Origin: JADJNY01 sp046349615
GTDB taxonomy: Bacteria; Planctomycetota; UBA1135; GCA-002686595
Assembly: GCA_046349615.1 (NCBI GenBank)
Contig: JAXMBZ010000003.1
Location: 186,001 to 250,000 of the forward strand
DNA: 64,000 nt
Direction: 5' to 3'
In this document: positions 1 to 7,714 of the stretch, in pieces
Layout of the letters: each line of letters opens with the position of its first letter
How positions within the stretch are numbered: position 1 is the first letter of the stretch
Program-made: the position numbers and the translations under genes
Notes under the pieces: model-generated
What the model was told of the DNA's origin: nothing
The model's database searches: none
The model's input: the letters and a program-made list of their open reading frames with translations, nothing else

Positions 1-721
1 TCCAGCACGCGACGAACATCGCGGCGAGCACGCACGCCGGCGTCCAGAACGACGCGGAGAAGCCGATGCCCTTCGTCAGGTAGAGCGACCAGTCGTAGGA
101 GAAGTAGAGCCCGAGCGAGATCAGGATGCCGAAGAGCCCGCCGAGCACGCCGCGCTCGCGCACGTGGAACCAGTACGCGTTCACCTTGACGATCGACACG
201 GCGCCGAACGACTGGAAGTACATGTTGCCCGCGTTGAGCACGAGCAGCGCGGAGCGGAGGTGCTCGCTCGACGCGGGATCCTGCGCCGCGGAGCTCCCCC
301 ACGCGCCCATCGCGACCGCCATCCCCGCGTTCATCAACGCCGAACCGCCCGCGGCGATCAGGATCGTCGCGCGTCCGCCCCAGCGATCGGTCAGCGGTCC
401 GTTGAGGAGGAACGCGACGCCGTACACGGCGAGACCGACGGCGTCGAGCTCGTTGAACTGGTCCTTCGTCAGGACCTTCGCGGCCTCGAGCTCACCGACG
501 ATCGCCGAGAGGTTGTAGCGACCGAAGTAGAGGAACGAGTACGCGAGCCCGAGCACGATCCAGTTCCAGCGGCGGCGCCGCAGGAACTCCGGCGCGTGCC
601 CGAGGTCGACGCGCGGCAGGCGCGACACGACGACCGAGACCGCGACGAGGAGCAGCACGATCGGCAGGAGCTTCTCGAGCCACGGGGGAAGGTCCGGAAG
701 CAGCGCGAAGCAGGGGGCCAT
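1..721 (-). CDS. MFS transporter, organophosphate:phosphate antiporter-like (partial, C-terminus beyond left edge)
   Basis: The reverse strand is open from an ATG at 721 to the window edge, giving about 240 residues without a stop. A first hydrophobic segment (about residues 17-34) is followed by the motif RYNLSAIVGEL, then by hydrophobic segments, a loop with LTDRWGGR, and the stretch NAYWFHVRERGVLGGLFG. RYNLS and the short loop between TM2 and TM3 resemble the GlpT/UhpC group of the major facilitator superfamily, which exchanges sugar phosphates or glycerol-3-phosphate for phosphate across the inner membrane. The substrate cannot be read here. No clear Shine-Dalgarno sequence precedes the ATG. 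It is on the same strand as the TPR gene upstream, 69 bp away. Confidence 0.82.
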   Translation of the reverse strand, partial: MAPCFALLPDLPPWLEKLLPIVLLLVAVSVVVSRLPRVDLGHAPEFLRRRRWNWIVLGLAYSFLYFGRYNLSAIVGELEAAKVLTKDQFNELDAVGLAVYGVAFLLNGPLTDRWGGRATILIAAGGSALMNAGMAVAMGAWGSSAAQDPASSEHLRSALLVLNAGNMYFQSFGAVSIVKVNAYWFHVRERGVLGGLFGILISLGLYFSYDWSLYLTKGIGFSASFWTPACVLAAMFVACW

Positions 722-790
722 GCGCGCCGAAGGATACGGACGCCCTGGGCGCGCGGCGAGCCCGGGGCCCGCGGCGACGGGCCGCGCGGG

Positions 791-1663
791 TCACCCGAGG
801 CCGCGCTCGGCGAGGAACGCCCGCATCGCGGGCCAGCGCGCGGCGAGGTGGAGGAGCTCGCGGCCCGCGTGCTCGCGCACGGGCGCGAGCACCCGCTCGA
901 CCTCCGCGCCGTCGGCGCCGTTCGACGCCGCGTGGATCGCGAACGCACGGAGGACGCGCAGCGGGCGGAGCACCTCCCCCGTCGCGGCGTCCTCGAGCGC
1001 GCGCCAGCGCTCCGCGAAACGCGCGCGCGCCTTCCCCGGCTCGTCCGCGCGGCACGCGACGACGGCCTCGGCCGCGGTCTCCCACGCCTCGATCACGGCG
1101 CGGTTCGCCGCGTCCTCCGCGCCGCGCTCGCGCGACGACGCGAGCCAGCGGCGCGCGTCGTCGAGGTTCCCGAGCAGCGCGTCGACGTAGGCGAGCCGGC
1201 ACGGGAGCAGCGTGACGAACCCCGCGCGCGTCTTCAGGTCGAGCTCGACTTCGATCTGCGCCCAGCGCTCGCGTGCGTGCTCGAGCTCGCCCGCGAGCAG
1301 GTCCGTCCAGCCGAGGTTGAAGAGCGCGACGTGGTTCAGGTTGCGCGGCCGCGGCCACCGCTTCACGAGCGCCGCGAAGCGCTCGCGCGCCGCGTCGAGC
1401 TCGCCCGCGCGCAGCATCGCGAGCGCGGCCTCGTTCTCGGCGGAAAAACGCTTCGCGCGCCGGAGGGTCCACGCGATCCAAGCCGCGGAACCGACGGCGA
1501 AGAGGCCGGCGAGGATCCACCCCCACGGCAACGGCGCATCCACCTCCTGGTCCAGGAACTTCGTCGTGAGCAGCGTCGCGAACACGACGGCGAAGAAGCT
1601 CCAGGCCCAGCGATCGCTGCGCCGCTTGGGCAGGGGACGGATCGGAGGCGGAGGTTTCGACAC
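791..1663 (-). CDS. membrane-anchored TPR-like protein
   Basis: A 290-residue protein starting at a GTG (residues MSKPPPPIRPLPKRR). The N-terminus is proline- and arginine-rich, then two hydrophobic helices (about 19-38 and 47-66) anchor it in the membrane. The remainder is alpha-helical and alanine/arginine-rich with repeats of the type LRAGELDAARERFAALVKRW, which look like degenerate tetratricopeptide units. No enzyme motif is visible. It probably acts as a scaffold at the inner membrane. The C-terminal 35 residues (RWPAMRAFLAERGLG at the end) are duplicated in a fragment at 1737-1925. Start choice rests on the helix order; the open frame continues upstream without a plausible start. Confidence 0.75.
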   Translation of the reverse strand: MSKPPPPIRPLPKRRSDRWAWSFFAVVFATLLTTKFLDQEVDAPLPWGWILAGLFAVGSAAWIAWTLRRAKRFSAENEAALAMLRAGELDAARERFAALVKRWPRPRNLNHVALFNLGWTDLLAGELEHARERWAQIEVELDLKTRAGFVTLLPCRLAYVDALLGNLDDARRWLASSRERGAEDAANRAVIEAWETAAEAVVACRADEPGKARARFAERWRALEDAATGEVLRPLRVLRAFAIHAASNGADGAEVERVLAPVREHAGRELLHLAARWPAMRAFLAERGLG

Positions 1664-1736
1664 GCCGCGGGAGTGTAGAGCGCGTCGCCGTCCCGTTCTG
1701 CCCCCCTGCGACGACGCGACGCGCGTCGAGCTCCGT

Positions 1737-1925
1737 TCAGGCGAGGCCGCTGCGAGCGAGGAACGCGCGCATCTCGGGCCAGGACGCGCCGAGGTGCGCG
1801 AGGTCGCGGCCGTGCGCCTCGCGCAGCACGAGCACTCGCGCTTCGCGCGCGACGTCGGGGGCGCCCGAGAGGAGCCTCGCGTGCGCCGCTTCGCTTTCGG
1901 CCGCGGAGCGCCGCCGTGCGCGGCG
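1737..1925 (-). pseudogene. decayed C-terminal remnant of a second copy of the membrane TPR gene
   Basis: The reverse-strand frame ending with TGA at 1737 encodes REAHGRDLAHLGASWPEMRA then FLARSGLA, which aligns without gaps to the end of the intact neighbour (REHAGRELLHLAARWPAMRA then FLAERGLG). Homology fades around 1925 and there is no start codon or membrane helix before the divergently placed HAD gene at 1982. It is best read as what is left of a tandem duplicate whose 5' part was lost, possibly when the HAD gene was placed there. Whether it is still translated is unknown. Confidence 0.65.
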
Positions 1926-1981
1926 TCGGGATCGGCGCGCCGTTCCCCGCCGAACGAAGCCCGGGTATCGTCTCCGCCCCC

Positions 1982-2701
1982 ATGGGCTCCCCCCGACTGC
2001 GAGAGGTCTTCACGCGCATCGACGAGGCACTCGGAAACGGCCGGCTGCCGATCTGCGTCTTCGACCTCGACTCGACGCTCTTCTCGACGGCGCCGCGCAA
2101 CCTCGAGATCCTCCGCGAGTTCGCGCGCGCGCACTCCGCGCAGCACCCCGAGCTCGTCGCGATCGCCGCGCGCATGACCGACGCGGACATGGGTTGGAAC
2201 GTGCACGACGACCTCGCGAAGGCGGGCGTGACCGATCCCGCGCTGCTCACGGCCGTGAAGCAGTTCTGGATGGAGCGGTTCTTCCGCGACGAGTACCTCC
2301 TCCACGACCACGAGGTCCCCGGCGCCGCAGCGTTCGTCGAGCAGTGCCACAGCCGCGGCGCGCTCATCTACTACCTGACCGGCCGGCACGTCGGCGGGAT
2401 GGAGCTCGGTACGGTGCAGTCGCTGCGTCAGCGCGGCTTCCCGTTCTGGGTCGGGCGCTGCGTGCTCCACTTGAAGCCCGATTTCGAGATGAACGACCGC
2501 GCGTTCAAGGACGACGCGCTCGCCGACATCCGCTCGTACCAGGGCGAGGTCGTCGCGACGTTCGAGAACGAGCCCGGCAACGCGAACATGTTCCTCGCGG
2601 CGTTCCCGCGCGCGCTGCACGTGTTGCTCCTGACGATCCACGCGCCCGGCGCGGAGGCGCCGCGGCCCGAGCTCGTGCGCACGCCGGATTTCTTGCTCTG
2701 A
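1982..2701 (+). CDS. HAD-superfamily hydrolase
   Basis: A 239-residue cytoplasmic protein. The nucleophile motif VFDLDSTLF is at residues 27-34, with the two aspartates D28 and D30 expected to carry out phosphoryl transfer. A second motif is YYLTGRH (threonine of HAD motif II), then a lysine in LHLKPDFEMNDRAFKDD, and an acidic end FENEPGNANMF. The family hydrolyses phosphate esters through a phospho-aspartate. The substrate is not recognisable. It precedes the cysteine-synthase-like gene by 55 bp on the same strand and may be cotranscribed. The ATG at 1982 was chosen because the sequence upstream is occupied by the TPR remnant on the opposite strand. Confidence 0.78.
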   Translation: MGSPRLREVFTRIDEALGNGRLPICVFDLDSTLFSTAPRNLEILREFARAHSAQHPELVAIAARMTDADMGWNVHDDLAKAGVTDPALLTAVKQFWMERFFRDEYLLHDHEVPGAAAFVEQCHSRGALIYYLTGRHVGGMELGTVQSLRQRGFPFWVGRCVLHLKPDFEMNDRAFKDDALADIRSYQGEVVATFENEPGNANMFLAAFPRALHVLLLTIHAPGAEAPRPELVRTPDFLL

Positions 2702-2756
2702 TTCGAGCGCGCCTGCGACCTCCGGCGGATGGCCTCGGGGCCCGAGGCCGGATGAG

Positions 2757-3776
2757 ATGCGCGGCATGGGCGTCCTCTTCCGCATCGGCCGTACTCCCCT
2801 CCTCCGCGTCGACGGCGTCCATGCGCAGCTCGAGTGCGCGAACCCGGGCGGCAGCATCAAGGACCGCGTCGCGCGCTTCCTCGTCGAGGAGGCGGTCCGG
2901 CGCGGCGAGCTCGCGCTCGGCGACACGATCGTCGAGGCGACGACGGGCAACGCGGGCATCGCGTACGCGCTCGTCGGTCGCGAGCTCGGCTTCCGCGTGC
3001 GGATCTACCTCGCCGAACCCGCACGGGCGGAGAGCGCTCGCGCCCGGAAGCACCCGGAGACGGCGCACGATGCCGCGACGCACGAGCGCATGGAGATGAT
3101 CCGCGCGCTCGGCGCGGAGGTCGTGCTCGTGCCGCGCGCCGGCGGGCTCGCGGAGGCACGGCGGCTGCGCGACGCGCACCGCGGCGAACGCGGCACGTGG
3201 ATCCCCGTCGCGTCGAGCGCGGAACTCGAGCGCTGCCACGCCGAGACCACGGGGCGCGACCTCGTCGAAGCCCTCGTCGCCGCACGCGTCTCGCGCCTCG
3301 ATGCGTTCGTCGCGGGCGTCGGCTCGGGCGGCACGCTGCGCGGCGTCGGCGTCGCGCTGCGCGCGCGCTGGCCGAAGGTCGAGCTCGTCGCCGTCGTCCC
3401 GTTCGAGGCCGAGTCGCGCGCGCCCACCGGCGTGGTCGAGCACGGGATCCTCGGGCTCGAGAGCATCCCGGAGCGCGCGCGCGCGGCCGCGGGCGACGTC
3501 GGCGCGCTCGAGCGCGTCACGACCGCCGAGGCCCACGCCGAGGCCGAGCGCCTGCACGCGCTCGGGTACTGCGTCGGCCGCAGCGCGGGCGCCAACCACG
3601 GGGTCGCGCGGCGGCGCGCGAAGGCGGGTGCGGTCGTCGCGACGCTCTGGCCCGAGGGCGGGGAGCGCTACGCCTCGGCCGGCCTCGGCGAGCGCCGCGC
3701 CGGCAGCGCCCGCTGCCCCCGACGGACCGAGTGCGCGACCCGCTGCGCGCTCCTCCTGCCCTCGGGATCCGCCTGA
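2757..3776 (+). CDS. PLP-dependent cysteine synthase / cystathionine beta-synthase family enzyme
   Basis: A 339-residue fold-type II pyridoxal-phosphate enzyme. The cofactor lysine is in NPGGSIKDRVA (K35), the substrate loop is EATTGNAGIAYA, and the phosphate-binding glycine loop is GVGSGGTLRGVG. The C-terminus contains GRSAGANHGVA. These are the hallmarks of O-acetylserine sulfhydrylase and cystathionine beta-synthase. A region around PARAESARARKHPETAHDAA is longer than in CysK. No regulatory CBS domain follows, so cysteine synthase is more likely, but other beta-replacement enzymes of this family cannot be excluded. A second in-frame ATG lies 9 bp downstream at 2766; neither has a strong ribosome site. 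Confidence 0.85.
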   Translation: MRGMGVLFRIGRTPLLRVDGVHAQLECANPGGSIKDRVARFLVEEAVRRGELALGDTIVEATTGNAGIAYALVGRELGFRVRIYLAEPARAESARARKHPETAHDAATHERMEMIRALGAEVVLVPRAGGLAEARRLRDAHRGERGTWIPVASSAELERCHAETTGRDLVEALVAARVSRLDAFVAGVGSGGTLRGVGVALRARWPKVELVAVVPFEAESRAPTGVVEHGILGLESIPERARAAAGDVGALERVTTAEAHAEAERLHALGYCVGRSAGANHGVARRRAKAGAVVATLWPEGGERYASAGLGERRAGSARCPRRTECATRCALLLPSGSA

Positions 3777-3927
3777 CCAGAGGCGGACATCCGGAACGAA
3801 TTTCCGGGGTCCGGCGGGCCTTGCACGTCTGGGCTACGACCGAGGAATGATGCCCGCATAGCTCGATATCTCGTAACGAGTTAGGGTCGCTCTTCGCCGG
3901 TCCGATCCGAAAGACGCCGACGCCGAT

Positions 3928-3956
3928 TTGCCTGTTTGCGATTTCGTATGTATCCT
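3928..3956 (+). promoter_or_regulatory. candidate sigma-70-type promoter of the riboswitch transcript
   Basis: TTGCCT at 3928-3933 and TATCCT at 3951-3956 are separated by 17 bp in a locally AT-rich patch. A start about 7 nt after the second box would place the RNA end near 3963, just before the riboswitch closing stem at 3969. A small palindrome CTCGTAACGAG at 3870-3880 upstream could be an operator (inference). Confidence 0.5.
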
Positions 3957-3968
3957 TGCCCGCCTTTC

Positions 3969-4065
3969 GATGACGTGACAAGGGCAACCCAGCGGAGACG
4001 CTGGCGCGCAAAGCCACGGGTCCTCGCCGCGCGAGCGGACGGACAGCCGAGCCGCCGAAGTCATC
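3969..4065 (+). ncRNA. cyclic-di-GMP-I (GEMM-I) riboswitch
   Basis: Closing stem GATGAC (3969-3974) pairs perfectly with GTCATC (4060-4065). Inside, AAGGGCAACC leads into the hairpin CAGCG-GAGA-CGCTG with a GNRA tetraloop, then GCGCAAAGCCACGGGTC, a second GC-rich arm (4021-4040), and GGACAGCCGAGCCGCC. The order GGGCAA, GNRA hairpin, GCAAAGCC, and AGCCGAGC at the 3' side matches the GEMM-I consensus, whose family senses the second messenger cyclic-di-GMP. The expression platform is not obvious: a hairpin GTCCG-TTTC-CGGAC and the arm CCGAGG...CCTCGG follow directly. No clear coding region lies downstream. Confidence 0.82.
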
Positions 4066-4170
4066 AGTCCGTTTCCGGACGTCATCCGAGGGCAGACGGG
4101 TCATCGGACCCGCCTCGGGCTCTGACGATCGGGGAAACGGAGTGGGTTGACTCTTCTCCTCCCTCGTTCG

Positions 4171-4205
4171 CCGCCCTGTCCGCGCTTCCGGCGCGGACAG
4201 GGCGG
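4171..4205 (+). other. 15-bp perfect hairpin
   Basis: CCGCCCTGTCCGCGC (4171-4185) is the exact reverse complement of GCGCGGACAGGGCGG (4191-4205) with a 5-nt TTCCG loop. It has no T tract, so it does not fit a standard intrinsic terminator. It could be part of the riboswitch expression platform, an RNA processing site or a fold of a longer RNA. Confidence 0.6.
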
Positions 4206-4595
4206 GCCTCTCCCGAGGTGGTTCGCGCGGCCCGACTCGCGGCGACCCCCCAGGACGACGAGACGATGAAGCAAGATGCTCCCAAGACGTGCGCGCAGCG
4301 GTGGCGAAACGCCGCAGTCGCGAACGTCGTCGTCTCGCACCGGGGTCGCCTGCCTTCCAACGCCGCGGCGACAGCGCGCGCGGCGAGCGGGGTCGAGCCG
4401 ACGGCAAGACCGGCAGATACGGCAGGGGGATCTTTGGGAGAGATCTCGTTCGAAGCTGGCGACGTCGTGTTCACGACGTCCCGAAACACGCGCGGGCCGG
4501 GTTGGGGAACCAGGCTCGCCGTGCGTGGAGGAGATGGGACGGCCGCCTCGTGGGGACTGGGCGTGTCGTCTCGCGAAGGAGGAGCTGCGCGGCGT

Positions 4596-4732
4596 CCGGG
4601 CCCGTGGGGACTGGCCCGGCGTTATGCGCCTTCCGGCGTTCGCGTCGCTTGCGACGCTCGCACCCGGCCATGGGGAGTACCGCGGCTCTGCTGCGGTACG
4701 GCTGGGGCTGGACCCGTCTGAAGCTGCGGGTC
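4596..4732 (+). ncRNA. candidate structured RNA, four consecutive hairpins
   Basis: Four hairpins follow each other: CCGGGCC/GGCCCGG at 4596-4619; GCGTCG-CTTG-CGACGC at 4642-4657 with a stable CUUG tetraloop; a 10-bp stem starting GTACCGC at 4677-4699; and GACCCG/CGGGTC at 4711-4732. They lead directly into the terminator at 4747. The phrase GTGGGGACTGG occurs twice (around 4550 and 4603). This density of loops, including a favoured tetraloop, suggests a folded RNA rather than a coding region, although GC-rich DNA yields hairpins by chance. No known RNA family was recognised. Confidence 0.4.
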
Positions 4733-4746
4733 TTCGCCGGAAACGT

Positions 4747-4786
4747 GCGGGAGTCCGGGGTCGCGCCTCGGGCTCCCGCTTTTTTT
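4747..4786 (+). terminator. intrinsic terminator of the plus-strand RNA
   Basis: GCGGGAG (4747-4753) pairs with CTCCCGC (4773-4779), extended inside by CCGGGG/CCTCGG, and is followed by seven T residues (4780-4786). It is the only hairpin with a long T tract noticed in the window. It shows that a plus-strand transcript ends here, back to back with the sigma factor gene that ends at 4797 on the other strand. Confidence 0.85.
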
Positions 4787-4796
4787 CTTCCGGCGA

Positions 4797-5681
4797 TCAG
4801 GCGCCGGCGTCGGCGCCGAGTCGCTCCGAGAGGCGCTCGAGGAGCTTCTGGTGCATCTTGCACACGCGCGACTCGGAGAGGTGCATGAGCGCGCCGATCT
4901 CGCGCATCGAGAGCTCCTCCCAGTACTTCAAGTAGACGAGGCGGTACTCCTGCACGGAGAGGCGCTGCGTGACGAGGCGCAGGATCTCCTCGCGCGTCAG
5001 CTTCTCCTCCGCGGAGCCGCTCGCGCGATCCGGCACGATCTCGAGGATCGGGAGCGACTCGTCGTCGTCCGAGGCGGGCGTGAGGCCGCTCGCCGCGGCG
5101 CCCGGGAGCCCGACCCCGAAGAACTGCCGGTACTCGGCGAGCGGGAGGTCCATCGCGCGCGCCACCTCGGCTTCGTCGGGATCGCGTGAGAGCTCCGAAC
5201 GCAGGCGCTCGACGACGCGCTTGTGCTGTTCGATGCGCTGCCGCCAGGGACGCGGGAGCCAATCCTGGCTCCGCAGCTCGTCGAGCAGCGCCCCCTTCAC
5301 GCGCAGCTCGCAGTACGACTCGAAGCGGACGCCGCGGGTCGGGTCGAAGCCCTCGATCGCGGCCATCAAACCCACGTTGGAGGCGGTCGCGAGGTCGCCG
5401 CGGTCGACGGTGCGCGGGAGGCGCAGCGCGAAGTGGTGGACGATCTCCCCGACGAGCACCTGGTAGCGCTCGACGAGCAGGTTGCGGGTCTCGGCGTCGC
5501 GGTGGAGGGCGTAGCGGCGCCAGAGCTCGTCGAGCGCCAGCGGTCGCGGCGCGCGCGCGGGCCGCGCCGCGCGGCGGCGACGCAGGACGCGCGGCGCGGC
5601 CGCCCCGGCACGAGCGGGGACCGCCGCGAGCGCGGGTGCGTCGAGCTTTGGGGTCGTGTCCGTCGAGAGTTGCGCGTCCAT
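4797..5681 (-). CDS. RNA polymerase sigma factor, FliA/WhiG family
   Basis: A 294-residue sigma-70 family protein. An Ala/Pro/Arg-rich N-terminal extension of about 60 residues precedes region 2 (LDELWRRY, then GDLATASNVGLMAAIEGFDP, FESYCELRVKGALLDELRSQ), region 3 (DWLPRPWRQRIEQHKRVVERL, SRDPDEAEVARAMDLPLAEY) and region 4 with helix-turn-helix MREIGALMHLSESRVCKMHQ. GALLDELRSQDW is typical of FliA, WhiG and SigD factors, which direct flagellar, developmental or stress genes. No flagellar gene lies nearby, so the regulon is unknown. The start at 5681 (MDAQLST) was chosen because the frame upstream is arginine-rich and uncharacteristic. A classical region 1 is absent, as usual for this group. 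Confidence 0.85.
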   Translation of the reverse strand: MDAQLSTDTTPKLDAPALAAVPARAGAAAPRVLRRRRAARPARAPRPLALDELWRRYALHRDAETRNLLVERYQVLVGEIVHHFALRLPRTVDRGDLATASNVGLMAAIEGFDPTRGVRFESYCELRVKGALLDELRSQDWLPRPWRQRIEQHKRVVERLRSELSRDPDEAEVARAMDLPLAEYRQFFGVGLPGAAASGLTPASDDDESLPILEIVPDRASGSAEEKLTREEILRLVTQRLSVQEYRLVYLKYWEELSMREIGALMHLSESRVCKMHQKLLERLSERLGADAGA

Positions 5682-5957
5682 CGCCGAAGCGTCCGCCGCG
5701 GCGGGAAGAGCACCGCACGCGACGTCGCGTGCGCCTCTAGCTAGCGAAACGCACGACCGGATCAAGTTTCGAGGACGTCGCGGAGCGCGCACGACGTCGA
5801 CGCGCGTCACACGATCGTGCACGCAGCGCGGAAACCACCGAAGAAACGCGCGCGTCTCGCACACTCCCACCTTCGGTACATTCGTCGACGTCGTGCGCGA
5901 AAAAAAATGCGTCGTGGTGCATGCGCGTCCGCTCGCGACGCGACGCGACGACGCGCG

Positions 5958-6440
5958 TCAGGGGTGCGGGAGCGGATCGTCGGGATATCCGAGCGCTCCG
6001 AGCACGCGCTTCTCCGCGGCGCGCATCCGCGCGCGGTCCCGCGGGGCGTGGTCGTCGTAGCCGCAGAGGTGCAGCGCGCCGTGCACGAGGTAGAGCGCGA
6101 GCTCGCGCTTCGCCGGGACGCCGCGCTCGCGAGCGACGCGCCGCGCGCACGCGACCGAACAGCAGATCTCCCCCGCCGCGCCGCCTTCGTCCCCGAGGTC
6201 GAACGCGATGACGTCGGTCGGCGACGGATCGCCGAGGAAGTCCGCGTGCAGCCGAGCGAGTTCGCGATCGCCGAGGAGCACGACGCTCACCCGCGCGCGC
6301 GGACGCCCGCCGAAGGCGAGCGCGGCGCGGACCACGCGACGGACCTCGCGGTCGGTCAGGGCGTCGAAGCGGGCGCGGCGGAGCACCGGGAGCGCGGGCA
6401 GCCGGCTCCGGGCGCCGGTGCGCCGCGGCGGCGATTTCAC
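5958..6440 (-). CDS. ybeY: endoribonuclease YbeY (16S rRNA maturation)
   Basis: A 160-residue protein ending with the zinc-binding signature HGALHLCGYDDH (family pattern H-x3-H-x5-H). Upstream is SPTDVIAFDL, the conserved strand of the UPF0054/YbeY fold. YbeY is a single-strand endoribonuclease involved in 16S rRNA 3'-end processing and ribosome quality control. The first 20 residues are Arg/Pro-rich and may be dispensable. The start overlaps the stop of phoH by 4 bp (ATGA), a pairing conserved in many bacteria, which supports translational coupling. Confidence 0.93.
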   Translation of the reverse strand: MKSPPRRTGARSRLPALPVLRRARFDALTDREVRRVVRAALAFGGRPRARVSVVLLGDRELARLHADFLGDPSPTDVIAFDLGDEGGAAGEICCSVACARRVARERGVPAKRELALYLVHGALHLCGYDDHAPRDRARMRAAEKRVLGALGYPDDPLPHP

Positions 6441-7651
6441 CGTCGTCCCCCACGGTTCGGACGATCGCGCCGATCCCCTCCGGGCGGACGATCGGTGCCC
6501 TCGGGCGGCTCCGCGCGGTCGAGGCGCTCGGGCCGCTCTCCGCGCTCCTGTGGTTCGGGGCCGCGCTCGCGCGCCGGAGCCTCGTACGCCCTGACGATGC
6601 GCTCGACGAGCGGGTGTCGAACGATGTCCTGGACGCCGAACTCGAGCACGCCGATCGAGTCGAAGCCGCGGAAACGGTGGAGCGCGTCGTTGAGCCCGCT
6701 CCGCACGTTCCCCTCGAGGTCGTTCTGCGTCGGATCGCCGGTGACGACCATGCGCGAGCCCTCGCCGAGGCGCGTCAGGAACATCTTCATCTGCGAGATG
6801 CTCGTGTTCTGACCTTCGTCGAGGATCGCGAACGAGTGCGCGAGCGTGCGGCCGCGCATGAACGCGAGCGGCGCGACCTCGATCACGCCGGTCTCCTCGA
6901 GGCGCTGGACCTCCTCGAAGTCGAGCAGATCGAACAGCGCGTCGTAGATCGGACGCATGTACGGGTTCAACTTCGCCTGCACGTCGCCGGGAAGGAACCC
7001 GAGCCGCTCGCCCGCCTCGACCACGGGGCGCGTGATGACGAGCCGCTTGCAGCGGCCCGCGCGCAGCGCCTGGATCGCCATCACGACCGCGAGGTACGTC
7101 TTGCCGGTGCCCGCGGGTCCGACGCCGAACACGAGCGGGTGCTTGTCGATCAGCTCGACGTAGCGCCGCTGGTTCTCGGTTCGCGGCGTGACGATCGGCA
7201 TGCGCGCGATGCGCGGAGGCGGCGCGGAGGGATCGATGCGCGTCGACGCGGGCGAGGCGCCGTCGTGGTTCTCGCGCTGACGCTCCTCGGCCGCGGGCGG
7301 GCGCGAGCTCTGCCCGGGACGGAGCGCGCGGTACGGCGTCGCAGGCGCGCGGTTCGGCGCGGGGCGCGCGGCGGGCGTCGGCGGCGCGGGCTTGTGCTCG
7401 AGCCCGAGGAGGATCTCCTCGATCTCCTGCGTCGGGAGCTCGCGTCCCTTGCGCGCCTTGCCGAGCAGGTGCTCGATGCGGCGCCGCGCCTCCTGGACGC
7501 TCTCGTCCTCACCGGCGATGCGGAGGTTCCCGCGCCGCGTCGTGATCTCGATGTTCAGGTCCTGGCGCAGGAGCTTCGCGTAGCGGTCGTACGGCCCGAG
7601 CACGAGGATCGCCTCGTCGTGCGAGCGCAGCGGGATCGTGATCTCGGTCAA
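6437..7651 (-). CDS. phoH: PhoH-family ATPase
   Basis: A 404-residue protein. An N-terminal KH-like RNA-binding part (about residues 1-80) and a Pro/Ala-rich linker precede the ATPase domain with Walker A VGPAGTGKTYLA and Walker B AILDEGQNTS, followed by VTGDPTQNDL. PhoH-like proteins are ATPases thought to act in RNA metabolism together with YbeY. The C-terminal 50 residues are highly charged (Arg, Glu, Pro, Gly) and appear disordered. It lies in a minus-strand run with cdsA 63 bp upstream and ybeY overlapping downstream. Confidence 0.92.
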   Translation of the reverse strand: MTEITIPLRSHDEAILVLGPYDRYAKLLRQDLNIEITTRRGNLRIAGEDESVQEARRRIEHLLGKARKGRELPTQEIEEILLGLEHKPAPPTPAARPAPNRAPATPYRALRPGQSSRPPAAEERQRENHDGASPASTRIDPSAPPPRIARMPIVTPRTENQRRYVELIDKHPLVFGVGPAGTGKTYLAVVMAIQALRAGRCKRLVITRPVVEAGERLGFLPGDVQAKLNPYMRPIYDALFDLLDFEEVQRLEETGVIEVAPLAFMRGRTLAHSFAILDEGQNTSISQMKMFLTRLGEGSRMVVTGDPTQNDLEGNVRSGLNDALHRFRGFDSIGVLEFGVQDIVRHPLVERIVRAYEAPARERGPEPQERGERPERLDRAEPPEGTDRPPGGDRRDRPNRGGRR

Positions 7652-7714
7652 GCAGTTCCTCGTGCGGGGTGCGAGAGGATCGAGGGCGCGCCGGCGCCTG
7701 TCAAACCGCCCTTC

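Larger units (their letters stand above)
3777..4796. other. 1-kb stretch without a convincing gene: riboswitch, hairpins, terminator
   Basis: No reading frame here has the codon use of the neighbouring genes. A frame from 4266 to 4721 on the plus strand has a weak AGGA 10 bp upstream, but its composition (rare CAA, AGA, GCA and TCT codons, no recognisable fold) argues against coding. What is visible is a promoter at 3928-3956, a cyclic-di-GMP-I riboswitch at 3969-4065, a 15-bp hairpin at 4171-4205, a cluster of hairpins at 4596-4732 and an intrinsic terminator at 4747-4786. Together these suggest a transcript of about 820 nt on the plus strand. Confidence 0.6.

Noticed and set aside
4266..4721. 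Possible 151-residue protein after the riboswitch
   Set aside because: A weak AGGA precedes it but the codon use is unlike the neighbours and the sequence has no recognisable structure; it overlaps the hairpin array.
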